Shown here in pieces: positions 35,627 to 44,180 of a stretch of DNA of 64,000 nucleotides. The notes beneath the pieces are model-generated. The model worked only from the letters and a program-made list of their open reading frames with translations, was not told the origin of the DNA and made no database searches. How positions within the stretch are numbered: the stretch's first letter is position 1; each line of letters opens with the position of its first letter. A program made the translations under genes and the position numbers. Source of the stretch: Polaribacter sp. HaHaR_3_91 (GTDB lineage Bacteria > Bacteroidota > Bacteroidia > Flavobacteriales > Flavobacteriaceae); the NCBI RefSeq assembly GCF_019278525.1, contig NZ_CP058986.1, positions 3,859,001 through 3,923,000 on the forward strand, written 5' to 3'.

Positions 35627-36403
35627 CTACTTAAAATTTGGTTTTCTTTTATTTAAAAATGCATCAGTACCTTCTATAAAATCATCTGTTCCAAAACATT
35701 CTCCAAATTCATCTACTTCAACATCAAAACCATTAACACCATCTTCAAAACCTGCATTAACTGCTCTAATAGCAGCGCTTATTGCTTCCGAAGAATTTCT
35801 TATAATCTTACTTGCTATTTTCTCGGCTAATGACAATAACTCCTCTGGAGGAGTAACGTGGTTTACCAAGCCATATTCTTTTGCCTCTTCAGCAGATATC
35901 ATACCAGCTGTCATAATCATTTCCATCGCCTTTCCTTTACCAACCAATTGCGGCAAACGTTGTGTACCTCCATAACCTGGAATAACCCCTAAAGAAACTT
36001 CTGGTAAGCCCATTTTTGCATTATCAGATGCTATTCTAAAATGACAAGACATTGCCAACTCTAATCCACCACCTAAAGCAAAACCATTTACGGCTGCAAT
36101 AACAGGTGTAGACAAATTTTCTACATAATCGAATAAAGTATCGTGCCCTAATTTAGATAATTTGGTTCCTTCATCTACAGAAAAATCTGCAAATTCAGAG
36201 ATATCTGCTCCTGCAACAAAAGCTTTCTCTCCGCTACCCGTTAAAATAATTACCCTAATATTAGCATCATCTTCTAATTCTTCAAAAGCTTCATTCAGTT
36301 CTATAATTGTAGCCTTATTAAGAGCATTTAATTTTTTGGGTCTGTTGATAGTAATTTTAGCCAAACTATCTTTTTTCTCAATTAAAATATTCTCGAATTT
36401 CAT
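35627..36403 (-). CDS. Enoyl-CoA hydratase/isomerase (crotonase) family protein
   Basis: The protein has 258 residues, the usual length. The oxyanion-hole segments are clear (AFVAGADISEF and NGFALGGGLELAMSCH), and the hydratase Glu region LPEVSLGVIPGYGGTQRLP carries the acidic residues expected for hydration of enoyl-CoA. It is probably the short-chain enoyl-CoA hydratase of fatty-acid or butanoate metabolism. Substrate preference cannot be read. It stands at the end of a long minus-strand run and has a candidate promoter of its own. Confidence 0.93.
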   Translation of the reverse strand: MKFENILIEKKDSLAKITINRPKKLNALNKATIIELNEAFEELEDDANIRVIILTGSGEKAFVAGADISEFADFSVDEGTKLSKLGHDTLFDYVENLSTPVIAAVNGFALGGGLELAMSCHFRIASDNAKMGLPEVSLGVIPGYGGTQRLPQLVGKGKAMEMIMTAGMISAEEAKEYGLVNHVTPPEELLSLAEKIASKIIRNSSEAISAAIRAVNAGFEDGVNGFDVEVDEFGECFGTDDFIEGTDAFLNKRKPNFK

Positions 36404-36409
36404 TTTTTA

Positions 36410-36439
36410 TAAATTTAGTTACCTATCCTTCACATTCAA
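36410..36439 (-). promoter_or_regulatory. Candidate promoter of the crotonase gene
   Basis: On the minus strand TTG, 19 bases, then TAAATTTA (one change from TAnnTTTG) precede the ATG by six bases. Confidence 0.4.
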
Positions 36440-36452
36440 GGCAATGATTATA

Positions 36453-37910
36453 TTAACTTTTTGGTAATACCACAGTAAACACAGTACCTAATCCTTCTTT
36501 AGAAGTAAAAGAAATAGTTCCTTTATAAGCTTCAATAATATTTCTTATCATACCTAAACCTAACCCCATTCCACTTGATTTTGTAGTAAATTTAGGTTCA
36601 AAAATTAAGTCTTTTAGGTCGTCAGAGATTCCCTTTCCATTATCAGAAACTGTAATTTTTATATTTATATCTTCAGAAAAAACTTTTACTTCAATTAAAG
36701 GGTTTTCCTCAACATTTACCGCCTGAATTGCATTTTTAACTAAGTTTGTAATCACTCTAATTAATTGAGTTTTATCTAAATTAGCATGCAGTTCTTTTTC
36801 TTGCGGATAGTATTTAATATAACGCTCCGAAAAAATATCTAGAGCAAACTTTACAACACTAATTACATCTAATTGTTCTTTCTTTTGAGTTGGCATTTTA
36901 GCAAAATCGGAAAAAGCAGATGCTATAGAACTCATAACATCTATCTGCTGAATTAAAGTCTGGCTAAATTCTTTTAACTTCTCTTTTGCTTTTTCGTCTG
37001 TAGGATCAAACCTTCTCTCAAAACTTTGCACTGTTAAACGCATTGGAGTTAAAGGATTTTTAATTTCGTGCGCTACTTGTTTTGCCATTTCACGCCACGC
37101 CTGTTCTCGCTCACTTTTAGCTAATTTAGCAGCACTTTCTCCCAATTCATCAATCATATGATTGTATGCTTCCACCAAAATTTCTATTTCTGAACTTGCC
37201 TTATCTAAAATAATCTTTTCATTCCGTTTATTAAGACGTGTCTGCTGCATTTTATCAGAAATCGATTTAATAGACCTTGTAATATAACTTGATAAGAAAT
37301 ATGCTATTGCAATTGCAATTAGAAACATTAATATATAAACCACACCCAATCGCAACATAAACTCTCTCAATTCGTGTTCTATCTCAGAATTATCTTGTGT
37401 AAACTGTAGCTCAATAATACCAATTCTTTTAAATTTCGGATCATGTATAAACGAGTACGAAGATTGATAACCTGTTCCATTTTCTACACTTGTTTTTAAT
37501 ATTTTATGATTAGAATTTTGCGATAATTCTTTTAAAACATTTATCGGAAGCGGTTTTATATCTACCTTTTCAAAAGCATTTGCCGTAGAAGATTTTAGTA
37601 AATTCCCCTTTAAGTCGTAAAACGAGATATTTAACTTATTAATAGATGATATTTCAAAAATACGTTCTTGAAATATTTTAGCTAAATTTTCAGTATTTAC
37701 CGGGTAGGTTGTTTTGTTTTTAAGCTCTAATTCTATAATTTCTTTGGTAGTAGCTTCTTTACGTTCAAAACGCTGAATATTGTAGTCTTTTGTCTGTTCA
37801 TCATATTGATAAATAGTAACCACCAAGATTAATACAGATGCCAATAACACCAATAAAATCATTGATAAAAAGATACGTATTCTTAAGGATATTTTTTTAA
37901 AACTCACCAA
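36453..37910 (-). CDS. Membrane sensor histidine kinase, NtrY-like
   Basis: The protein has 485 residues. Two membrane helices (about 11-35 and 187-208) flank a periplasmic sensing domain of about 150 residues. A HAMP linker follows (about 209-262), then the HisKA helix VAHEIKNPLTPMRLT with His281 and the ATPase domain (NLVKNAIQAV, DNGKGI, GMGLGLGMIRNIIEA). The KNPLTP form of the H box is typical of NtrY/NtrB-like kinases. No response regulator gene is adjacent, so the partner is elsewhere. The gene ends a run of genes from moaA, with a lipoprotein gene three bases upstream. Confidence 0.93.
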   Translation of the reverse strand: MVSFKKISLRIRIFLSMILLVLLASVLILVVTIYQYDEQTKDYNIQRFERKEATTKEIIELELKNKTTYPVNTENLAKIFQERIFEISSINKLNISFYDLKGNLLKSSTANAFEKVDIKPLPINVLKELSQNSNHKILKTSVENGTGYQSSYSFIHDPKFKRIGIIELQFTQDNSEIEHELREFMLRLGVVYILMFLIAIAIAYFLSSYITRSIKSISDKMQQTRLNKRNEKIILDKASSEIEILVEAYNHMIDELGESAAKLAKSEREQAWREMAKQVAHEIKNPLTPMRLTVQSFERRFDPTDEKAKEKLKEFSQTLIQQIDVMSSIASAFSDFAKMPTQKKEQLDVISVVKFALDIFSERYIKYYPQEKELHANLDKTQLIRVITNLVKNAIQAVNVEENPLIEVKVFSEDINIKITVSDNGKGISDDLKDLIFEPKFTTKSSGMGLGLGMIRNIIEAYKGTISFTSKEGLGTVFTVVLPKS

Positions 37911-37912
37911 AT

Positions 37913-38377
37913 CTAATCTAATTTAATTCTCTTTGTCTTCATGGTTAACAGGTCATCAAAGTTTCCATCCTCATCCCAATCATACTTACTTGTCCCTATA
38001 AAACCTTCTGTAGTTCTTTCAATAAAGTAGCTTACTTTCTTATCTTTTCCTCCATAGTTAAAAGCTACTTTTAAAGAATCTCCAACTACATCCCATTCTC
38101 CAATAGCTTTAGATATTTGCTCTCCTTTTGTGTTTTTAAACCAAGCAGAAAAGGTACCATCATTATTATATTGAGATTGTGCTACTAATTCTGGATTATC
38201 ATCAAATTTGTCTTCGTAAACTTGCAAAGAATCTGTATTATTAACCGTATACATTTCTATTTTTAGGTAAGTAGTTTCCCAATTATCTACCATAAATTCT
38301 TTTGTAGAAAGTTCCGGTTTACAACTAGCAAAAAGTATTCCGAAAAGAAGAATAAAAAAATAAGATTTTGTTTTCAT
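37913..38377 (-). CDS. Hypothetical lipoprotein, lipocalin-like
   Basis: The protein has 154 residues. The signal sequence ends in a lipobox (ILFASCKPE). The mature part alternates short strands (GTFSAWFKN, IGEWDVVGDSLKVAFNY, KVSYFIERTTEGFIGTSKYD) like the small lipocalin-like lipoproteins of Bacteroidota. No catalytic motif is seen. It lies directly before the histidine kinase gene (three bases) and might be a ligand-binding partner of its periplasmic domain, by position only. Confidence 0.8.
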   Translation of the reverse strand: MKTKSYFFILLFGILFASCKPELSTKEFMVDNWETTYLKIEMYTVNNTDSLQVYEDKFDDNPELVAQSQYNNDGTFSAWFKNTKGEQISKAIGEWDVVGDSLKVAFNYGGKDKKVSYFIERTTEGFIGTSKYDWDEDGNFDDLLTMKTKRIKLD

Positions 38378-38420
38378 AATAAAAGTGAGATTACATAAAT
38401 TTAAACATTCTAATTTACAA

Positions 38421-39524
38421 CTAATTTAGCTCTTTTTTAGCTTCATTAAACTCTTCTGGAGTATTTATATTTCTAATATAATCATCATCAATTTCAACAA
38501 TTTCTACATCAGAATTAATTAACATTTTACGCGGACAAGAATATCCTTGCGCTAAATATTGTAATAAAATAGCGTATGCTTTCGGCTCATAAATAGTAAT
38601 TAAAGGTTCCGGAAAATCTTTACCTTTCCCCTTAATTGCCGTTGCTGCCTTACTCGGATTTCTGTATTTTAAAACTAACTGAATAATTTCTTCATTTACA
38701 AAAGGAACATCTGTTGCCAACACAAACCAAGCTGCATTTGGGTCTTTTTGAAACGCAGAACAAATCCCTCCAAAAGGACCTAAATTGATAAATTTATCTG
38801 AAATTTCATCTTTTTTTTCTGATGAATTCTGAACAGAATAAAAGGTTTCTAACTTATTATTTTCTAACAATTCTTTTACCACTTTTTTCTGTGGTTTTCC
38901 AAAATAATCGAGTTCAGATTTATCCGTTCCCATTCTTGTACTTTTACCACCAACCAAAACCAAACCTTTTACAGGAGCAATTTTTTCTAGAATTAAATTA
39001 TGAATATGATTAGAAATCGCATCGATTTCATGAATAGTATAACAAGTGATATTTTTTATCTGCGGATATTTCTCTTCTAAAAAGTTAAAATATTCAGTTT
39101 CTGATCTCAACTTAACTATAAACTGAATACGATCTAACTGATCTAATCTTTTTAAAACAGAAGCTTCTTTTGCTTCATCTAAAATTAAAATTTGTTTTGC
39201 TCCTTGATAATGATTTCCGTTGATAAAAACATAATCAAACTTAGCAAAATCTAATCGCTGCTGAAATTTATTGATATTCCCAGATGTGGTTATTTGCAAA
39301 TTTCCTTCGTGATGAAACACATATTCTGACAAGTTATTTTTCACGACTTCCTTAGCATGAGAAGCATCAAAATAAGCCAATTTATAATCTGATAAATTTT
39401 GAGAGACTTTATGAACTAAATCTGAAATAACCCCACAATTTGTGCCCAAAATTGCAATTTCATTCGGAGCAAAATTATCGTTATCTCTTCTTTCTAAATT
39501 GGTATGTTTACTGTGTTTTTTCAT
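38421..39524 (-). CDS. MobA-like guanylyltransferase fused to a MobB-like domain without P-loop
   Basis: The protein has 367 residues. The C-terminal half (about 185-367) is a nucleotidyltransferase with the MobA signature VGGKSTRMGTDK (191-202), LGPFGGICSAF and the metal Asp in VLATDVPFV. It would add GMP to molybdopterin. The N-terminal ~180 residues follow the MobB order (IAILGTNCGVISDLV, then FDYVFINGNHYQGAKQILI) but lack a GxxxxGKS/T Walker A motif, so GTP binding there is doubtful. The gene follows moaC in the Moco cluster after a 137-base gap that holds a folded repeat. Confidence 0.85.
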   Translation of the reverse strand: MKKHSKHTNLERRDNDNFAPNEIAILGTNCGVISDLVHKVSQNLSDYKLAYFDASHAKEVVKNNLSEYVFHHEGNLQITTSGNINKFQQRLDFAKFDYVFINGNHYQGAKQILILDEAKEASVLKRLDQLDRIQFIVKLRSETEYFNFLEEKYPQIKNITCYTIHEIDAISNHIHNLILEKIAPVKGLVLVGGKSTRMGTDKSELDYFGKPQKKVVKELLENNKLETFYSVQNSSEKKDEISDKFINLGPFGGICSAFQKDPNAAWFVLATDVPFVNEEIIQLVLKYRNPSKAATAIKGKGKDFPEPLITIYEPKAYAILLQYLAQGYSCPRKMLINSDVEIVEIDDDYIRNINTPEEFNEAKKELN

Positions 39525-39550
39525 ATTATTATTCTATTGTTTCTAAAACA

Positions 39551-39658
39551 ATTGTCATTTCGAAACGTGCTTTTTTTTAAGCGATTGAGAAATCTCATCA
39601 TGTAGAATTCCAAAATTTTGTAACTTTATGTGATTTCTCCTAAGATCGGAATGATAGA
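39551..39658. repeat. Imperfect intergenic palindrome between mobA-like and moaC
   Basis: tgtcatttcga at the left pairs with tcggaatgata at the right, and gagaaatc with gatttctc inside. The whole can fold into a long interrupted hairpin. The edges resemble the dispersed cgcaatgac-type repeats of Bacteroidota; a related element lies at 59534-59629. Confidence 0.6.
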
Positions 39659-39661
39659 AAG

Positions 39662-40138
39662 TTATTTATTATTAATATCAGATTTTCCTCCGGTTTTTTT
39701 CAACAGCTTCACTTCTTTAATCACCATTTCTTGACTAATACTTTTACACATATCATAAATGGTTAAACAAGTAATATTTGCGCCTGTTAAAGCCTCCATT
39801 TCTACTCCTGTTTTCCCTGTAATAGTAACTTCACAAAAAACTTCTATATTTTCTGAATCTATAATATTGATATCAACATCTACACCGTTAATCAACAACG
39901 GATGACACATTGGTATTAATTCTGATGTCTTTTTTACACCTTGAATTCCAGCAATAATTGCCGTTTGAAAAACAGGTCCTTTTTTAGTAAATAACTCATC
40001 ATTTGTAAAGTGAGCAATTACTTCTTCTCCTAAAAACATGGTTGCTTTTGCAATTGCCGTTCTTTTGGTAATTTTCTTATCAGAAACATTTACCATTTTA
40101 GGGTTATTTTTTTCGTTTAAATGACTAAAGTCTGACAT
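39662..40138 (-). CDS. moaC: Cyclic pyranopterin monophosphate synthase
   Basis: MoaC converts the MoaA product to cyclic pyranopterin monophosphate, the second half of the first Moco step. The protein has 158 residues, the usual length. Conserved segments include KTSELIPMCHPLLI, VEMEALTGANITCLTIYDMCK (with the active-site Asp and Lys in the YDMCK part) and KKTGGKSD at the C-terminus. It lies nine bases after an unknown gene that separates it from moeA. Translation probably starts at MSDFSHLN. Confidence 0.96.
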   Translation of the reverse strand: MSDFSHLNEKNNPKMVNVSDKKITKRTAIAKATMFLGEEVIAHFTNDELFTKKGPVFQTAIIAGIQGVKKTSELIPMCHPLLINGVDVDINIIDSENIEVFCEVTITGKTGVEMEALTGANITCLTIYDMCKSISQEMVIKEVKLLKKTGGKSDINNK

Positions 40139-40147
40139 ATTATTAAT

Positions 40148-40666
40148 TTATTGTAAAAATTTTTTATCTTTAAAAACATCAATTAGAATTTCACCCACCT
40201 CTTCTGTTAAATTTCCCAATCCAATATCAACAAGTTTTCCTTTTAAGATTTGTTTCCAATTCTTTTTATTTAAAATAGAAAGCAATGGTTTGAGTTCAGA
40301 TATTTCATCAGATAAATCGTCATAAATAATTTCTTGACCCTTTTCTAACCTATCAAGCTGGACAGATAACCCATCTAATCTTTTAGTAATGTCTATTTTC
40401 TCTTCACTTGTAAAAAATTCATTATCATCTGATAAACTTTCTTCAATAAATTCTATACCACGTGAATTAATTTTCAAATAAACACCATCTTTAGTAGCAA
40501 TAGCTTTAACAAAGTCATCTTTTTTCAAAGATTCGGCAAGTTCAAAAGCTTCTTCTTTACTGATTTCAAATTCTTTAAGTAATTCAAAAGCATTATAATC
40601 TTTGCCATCAAATTTTCTTTCATATAATGAATTCAATAAACTCCTCTTTTTCTCTTTAAATTTCAT
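40148..40666 (-). CDS. Unknown protein with winged-helix-like N-terminus, inside the Moco cluster
   Basis: The protein has 172 residues. Residues ~15-75 look like a small winged-helix domain (AFELLKEFEISKEEAFELAE ... DGVYLKINSRGIEFIEE). The middle (about 85-130) is a predicted coiled coil (SVQLDRLEKGQEIIYDDLSD). The C-terminal part is helical (LVDIGLGNLTEEVGEILIDV). No signal peptide or membrane helix is seen. It sits four bases after moeA and nine before moaC, so it is co-transcribed with Moco genes. Any link to Moco is inferred from position alone. Confidence 0.8.
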   Translation of the reverse strand: MKFKEKKRSLLNSLYERKFDGKDYNAFELLKEFEISKEEAFELAESLKKDDFVKAIATKDGVYLKINSRGIEFIEESLSDDNEFFTSEEKIDITKRLDGLSVQLDRLEKGQEIIYDDLSDEISELKPLLSILNKKNWKQILKGKLVDIGLGNLTEEVGEILIDVFKDKKFLQ

Positions 40667-40670
40667 TTTA

Positions 40671-41915
40671 CTATCGATATCTAATTATCGGAAAAACTTC
40701 TCCTTTTTTAAATTCTATTTTATCACTTGATAACTGAATAAAAGCATCTGTTTTTACCAAACTAGCTAAATCTCCAGAACCATTTCCTGTAATTGGAGTT
40801 GCAATTAAATGTCCAAACCTTGAACTTAATTTTACTTGTAAAAAGTACGTTAAGTTAGGTTTAAATGAAACATCAGCATTTAAAATTGCCGTTTCTTCTT
40901 CCAATTTTATGCCTACAGATTTATAATACCAAGGGTAAAAATAGGCTAAGCAATTTACAAAAGTAGAAATTGGATTCCCAGGAAATCCGAACACAATTGT
41001 GTTCTTTTTGTATTTATCATTTGTATGATTATCAGAATTTAAATCATTTTCTTTAAGAAAAGATCTTCTTCCAAACCAGAATGGCTTCCCAGGTCTTTGT
41101 GTAACTTTATGAAACAATTTCTCTACCCCTAATTCATCAAAAACTTCTGGTAAAAAATCATACTTCCCTTTACTTACGGCGCCACTAAAAAGTAACACAT
41201 CATATTCTTGCAAGTAGCTTTCTATTTTCGATTTTAAAATTGGCTTATCATCCGTAATATGTGCTGTTTCCGATGGAATACTTAAACGTTCTAACAAAGA
41301 CACTAACGTAAATACGTTGCTCCTTCTAATTTGATGTTCTAACGGAATTTCAGCTACACCAACCAATTCATCACCCGTAGAAACAATCATTACTTTAGGT
41401 TGTATTGCAACTTTTACTGTTGATTTACCAACCGTTGCTAAAACACCAATTTCTGCAGCAGAAATTATTTTATTTTCTTCAATTAATACATCTCCTTTTT
41501 GTCCATCTTTTCCTCTCGGATGAACATTTTGAGCATCGTTAATTACATCAATATTTATGGTTGCAATTTCATCTATTATCGTTACATCTTCATATCTAAT
41601 AACTGTGTTTGCATTGTTAGGCAAAACAGCTCCAGTCATAACTTCAATACAGTTTTCAGGATTTTTAAGCGAGATCTGTTCACTTCCCGCAGCTTGAATT
41701 CCTTCTATTTTAAAATCTCTTTGTCCATTTTTAAATGCAGGATAATCAATTGCAATTCCATCCATAGAAACTCTATTAAATGGCGGAAAATCTCTATCTG
41801 CAAGAATCTCTTCTTTTAGAATTCTACCTACAGATTTTATAAACGGAACTTCTTCAATTCCAAGTTCTTGACTTGAATTTAAAACGGTTTGCAAAGCTTT
41901 TTCTACTGAAATCAT
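40671..41915 (-). CDS. moeA: Molybdopterin molybdotransferase
   Basis: MoeA inserts molybdate into adenylylated molybdopterin. The protein has 414 residues, slightly longer than the ~400 usual. It has the expected order: an N-terminal domain with DRDFPPFNRVSMDGIAI, the domain with IEVMTGAVLPNNANTVIRYE, the MPT-binding fold with VSTGDELV and LFSGAVSKGKYDF, and TQRPGKPFWFG with VFGFPGNPISTFVNCLAYF. A C-terminal beta domain closes it. A stretch of about 15 residues (LKENDLNSDNHTNDK) between these last two motifs is a lineage-specific insertion. Confidence 0.96.
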   Translation of the reverse strand: MISVEKALQTVLNSSQELGIEEVPFIKSVGRILKEEILADRDFPPFNRVSMDGIAIDYPAFKNGQRDFKIEGIQAAGSEQISLKNPENCIEVMTGAVLPNNANTVIRYEDVTIIDEIATINIDVINDAQNVHPRGKDGQKGDVLIEENKIISAAEIGVLATVGKSTVKVAIQPKVMIVSTGDELVGVAEIPLEHQIRRSNVFTLVSLLERLSIPSETAHITDDKPILKSKIESYLQEYDVLLFSGAVSKGKYDFLPEVFDELGVEKLFHKVTQRPGKPFWFGRRSFLKENDLNSDNHTNDKYKKNTIVFGFPGNPISTFVNCLAYFYPWYYKSVGIKLEEETAILNADVSFKPNLTYFLQVKLSSRFGHLIATPITGNGSGDLASLVKTDAFIQLSSDKIEFKKGEVFPIIRYR

Positions 41916-41922
41916 TATTCGT

Positions 41923-42135
41923 TTAATTAAGCAATTTATTAATTTGATATATTAATGCAATGAAACTTGCAATAATAATTCCAACATTTCTAATATAAAT
42001 ATTAAACTCTATATAGTTTTTTGACTTTTTATATTCTAAATAATCACTTTTAATATTTACACAACTGTATATTCCATAGACAATGAAAGCAAAAATAAAA
42101 ATATCAAAACTGTCCATATTTTTTTTATCCTCCAA
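41923..42135 (-). CDS. Small membrane protein between moaA and moeA (70 aa)
   Basis: The predicted protein has two hydrophobic helices (about 9-25 and 48-65) separated by a charged loop (KSDYLEYKKSKNYIE). The ATG at 42135 lies in the end of moaA (11-base overlap). A second Met six codons later (42117) has a GGAGG about 11 bases upstream and is an alternative start. The family is not recognised. It is either a real, translationally coupled small protein or a chance ORF; its membrane topology and tight fit favour the first. Confidence 0.6.
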   Translation of the reverse strand: MEDKKNMDSFDIFIFAFIVYGIYSCVNIKSDYLEYKKSKNYIEFNIYIRNVGIIIASFIALIYQINKLLN

Positions 42136-43117
42136 TAGTACTCATACTCTCTGAAGCTCCACCATCTTTTCTATTTGCTTCTGCTATAAATCCATTTTCT
42201 GGCTTTTCTTTTACAAGACCTAAAAACAATTCTTTTAAATCGTCATTAGAAGCGCCTTTTCTAATAAAATCTCTTAAATTAAAAACACCATCATCAAACA
42301 AACAGTTTTTAAATGTACCAGTACTTGTAATTCTAATTCTATTACAATCGTTACAAATAGTTCTTGTAAAGGCGGGAATAATTCCGAAAGTTCCTAAATG
42401 ATTGTCTACTTTATAATTTCTAGAAGTTGATGATTTTTCTGACTGAACTTCGGTAACATCAAACTCCGTTTTTACTTCATTTAAAATCTTATTGAAAGTC
42501 CAATTTTCTTTCATATCACGCTGTCCTTTTCCGTTAAAAGGCATTTCTTCAATAAAACGAACCGCAACATTTTTATCTTTTGTCAATCGTACAAAGTCTA
42601 CAATTTCATCGGTATTAAAACCAGATTGCACTACTACGTTTAGCTTTAAATCTAAACTACTTTTCTCTAGTAATTCAAAGGTTTTATAAACCTCAGGAAA
42701 AACATCTCTTCTTGTAATTTTCGCAAACTTTTCTCGATCTAAACTATCAATACTTAAATTGATTTTTTTTACTTTTTCTAATTGTTCAATCTTAGAAATA
42801 TGATGAGAAATTAACGCACCGTTTGTAGTAATATTAATTTCATCTAATAAATCATTAAAAGACAACATCTCTAAAAACCTAACAAAATCTTTACGTACAA
42901 AAGGTTCTCCACCGGTTAAACGGACTTTATTTACCCCTAATTCGGTTAATACACGAATTAAACGATACATTTCTTTAAAGGTAAGTAATTCTTGTCTCGG
43001 AACAATATCTATACCATGCGCAGGCATACAATATTGGCAACGCAAATTACAACGATCTGTAACTGCTAGTCGCACATATTCCATTTGTCTACCAAAACCG
43101 TCTACTAATTTGCTCAT
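42125..43117 (-). CDS. moaA: GTP 3',8-cyclase
   Basis: MoaA is a radical SAM enzyme that starts Moco synthesis from GTP. The protein has 330 residues. The N-terminal cluster motif DRCNLRCQYC holds Cys23, Cys27 and Cys30, and RLTGGEPFVRKD follows. The second [4Fe-4S] cluster is indicated by TICNDCNRIRI and a later FKNCLF. The C-terminus ends in Gly-Gly, which is needed for activity in known MoaA. It starts directly after the upstream YeeE/YedE-like gene. moaD and moaE are not in the window. Confidence 0.97.
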   Translation of the reverse strand: MSKLVDGFGRQMEYVRLAVTDRCNLRCQYCMPAHGIDIVPRQELLTFKEMYRLIRVLTELGVNKVRLTGGEPFVRKDFVRFLEMLSFNDLLDEINITTNGALISHHISKIEQLEKVKKINLSIDSLDREKFAKITRRDVFPEVYKTFELLEKSSLDLKLNVVVQSGFNTDEIVDFVRLTKDKNVAVRFIEEMPFNGKGQRDMKENWTFNKILNEVKTEFDVTEVQSEKSSTSRNYKVDNHLGTFGIIPAFTRTICNDCNRIRITSTGTFKNCLFDDGVFNLRDFIRKGASNDDLKELFLGLVKEKPENGFIAEANRKDGGASESMSTIGG

Positions 43118-43531
43118 TTAATTTGGTAGTTTTTTACTTAAAACGCCATAAAGCAACGTTCCTAAAAGCGATCCGAACAATAAAATTAAAGCCGGAATTA
43201 ATTCGAAACCAAGAATTACAAAAATAGGAGCTGCACAAGCACCAGAAATACCCCAACCTAAACCAAAAAAAGTTCCTCCTAAAAGTGTTCTTACAAAACC
43301 TTTTTCTTTCGGTTTTGGTATTATTTTATTTCCGTGAATGTCTTTTATTTTTCCACTTTTAAAAAGCTGCATAAAAATCATAGAAATTACAACTGCTCCT
43401 CCAATTATTCCAAACATATGAAAAGATTGAAACTTAAACATTTCGTAAAATCGATACCAACTAATTGCTTGCGTTTTGCTTAAAACGATTGCGAAAAAGA
43501 TTCCTAATATTAAAAATTTGATGTTTTTCAT
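43118..43531 (-). CDS. YeeE/YedE-family (DUF6691-like) membrane protein, second half
   Basis: The protein has 137 residues with four membrane helices. The conserved motif GTFFGLGWGISGACAAPIF resembles the Cys-containing repeat of YeeE/YedE transporters. With the next gene upstream it makes a split version of the single-chain permease, which in other bacteria imports thiosulfate (TsuA). Its stop codon touches the moaA start, so sulfur transport and Moco genes are in one run. Confidence 0.85.
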   Translation of the reverse strand: MKNIKFLILGIFFAIVLSKTQAISWYRFYEMFKFQSFHMFGIIGGAVVISMIFMQLFKSGKIKDIHGNKIIPKPKEKGFVRTLLGGTFFGLGWGISGACAAPIFVILGFELIPALILLFGSLLGTLLYGVLSKKLPN

Positions 43532-43620
43532 TGAATTATATTTTTAAATTTCCAACGAACTTGTTGACTATATTCGAAGTGAAAATTTTTAATTATTTTT
43601 TTATTTAATGCCAAACCTTG

Positions 43621-44178
43621 CTAAAATAAAATTGGAATTATAAACCACGTAGCAATAATACCACCAATAAAAAAACCAACTACCGCCAATAAAGAAGGCA
43701 ACTCTAAATTACTTAAACCTGTAATTGCGTGACCAGAAGTACAACCACCAGCATAACGGGTTCCGAAACCAATTAAAACTCCAGAAATAATTAAAATTAA
43801 AAACCCTTTTAAAGAAAAGACAACATCTTCACTAAAAATTTCATCAGGAAAATATTCGCTTCCAACATTAGAAAAACCTAAATCTGTTAATTCTTGCACT
43901 GTCTTTGGATTTAAATCTATTGCTTGATTTGGCGTTAGAAAATTTGCAGAAATAAAGCCACCAATTATTAAACCAACTACAAACATCAATGCAAAATCTC
44001 TGTCTTTCCAATCTTTCTTAAAATAATCCGACACTTTATCTGCACCTGCAATGGTACACAATGTTTCAAAATTTGTTGATGCTCCAAAATTTTTACCAAA
44101 GTAAAAATATAAGAGTAATGATATTGCTATTAAAGGGCCACCAACATACCAAGCCCAAGGTTGTAATATAAAATCCAT
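43621..44178 (-). CDS. YeeE/YedE-family membrane protein, first half
   Basis: The protein has 185 residues with about five membrane helices. The signature FGTRYAGGCTSGHAITGLSN contains the conserved Cys in GGCTSGH, thought to relay sulfur in the TsuA family. The pair with the following 137-residue protein is common in Flavobacteria, often near rhodanese or metallo-beta-lactamase sulfur genes, which are not seen here. A 3-base gap separates it from waaA. Confidence 0.87.
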   Translation of the reverse strand: MDFILQPWAWYVGGPLIAISLLLYFYFGKNFGASTNFETLCTIAGADKVSDYFKKDWKDRDFALMFVVGLIIGGFISANFLTPNQAIDLNPKTVQELTDLGFSNVGSEYFPDEIFSEDVVFSLKGFLILIISGVLIGFGTRYAGGCTSGHAITGLSNLELPSLLAVVGFFIGGIIATWFIIPILF

Positions 44179-44180
44179 TA

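Noticed and set aside
41499..41819. 106-codon plus-strand frame inside moeA
   Set aside because: It is an Ile/Asn/Tyr-rich shadow of moeA without any motif.
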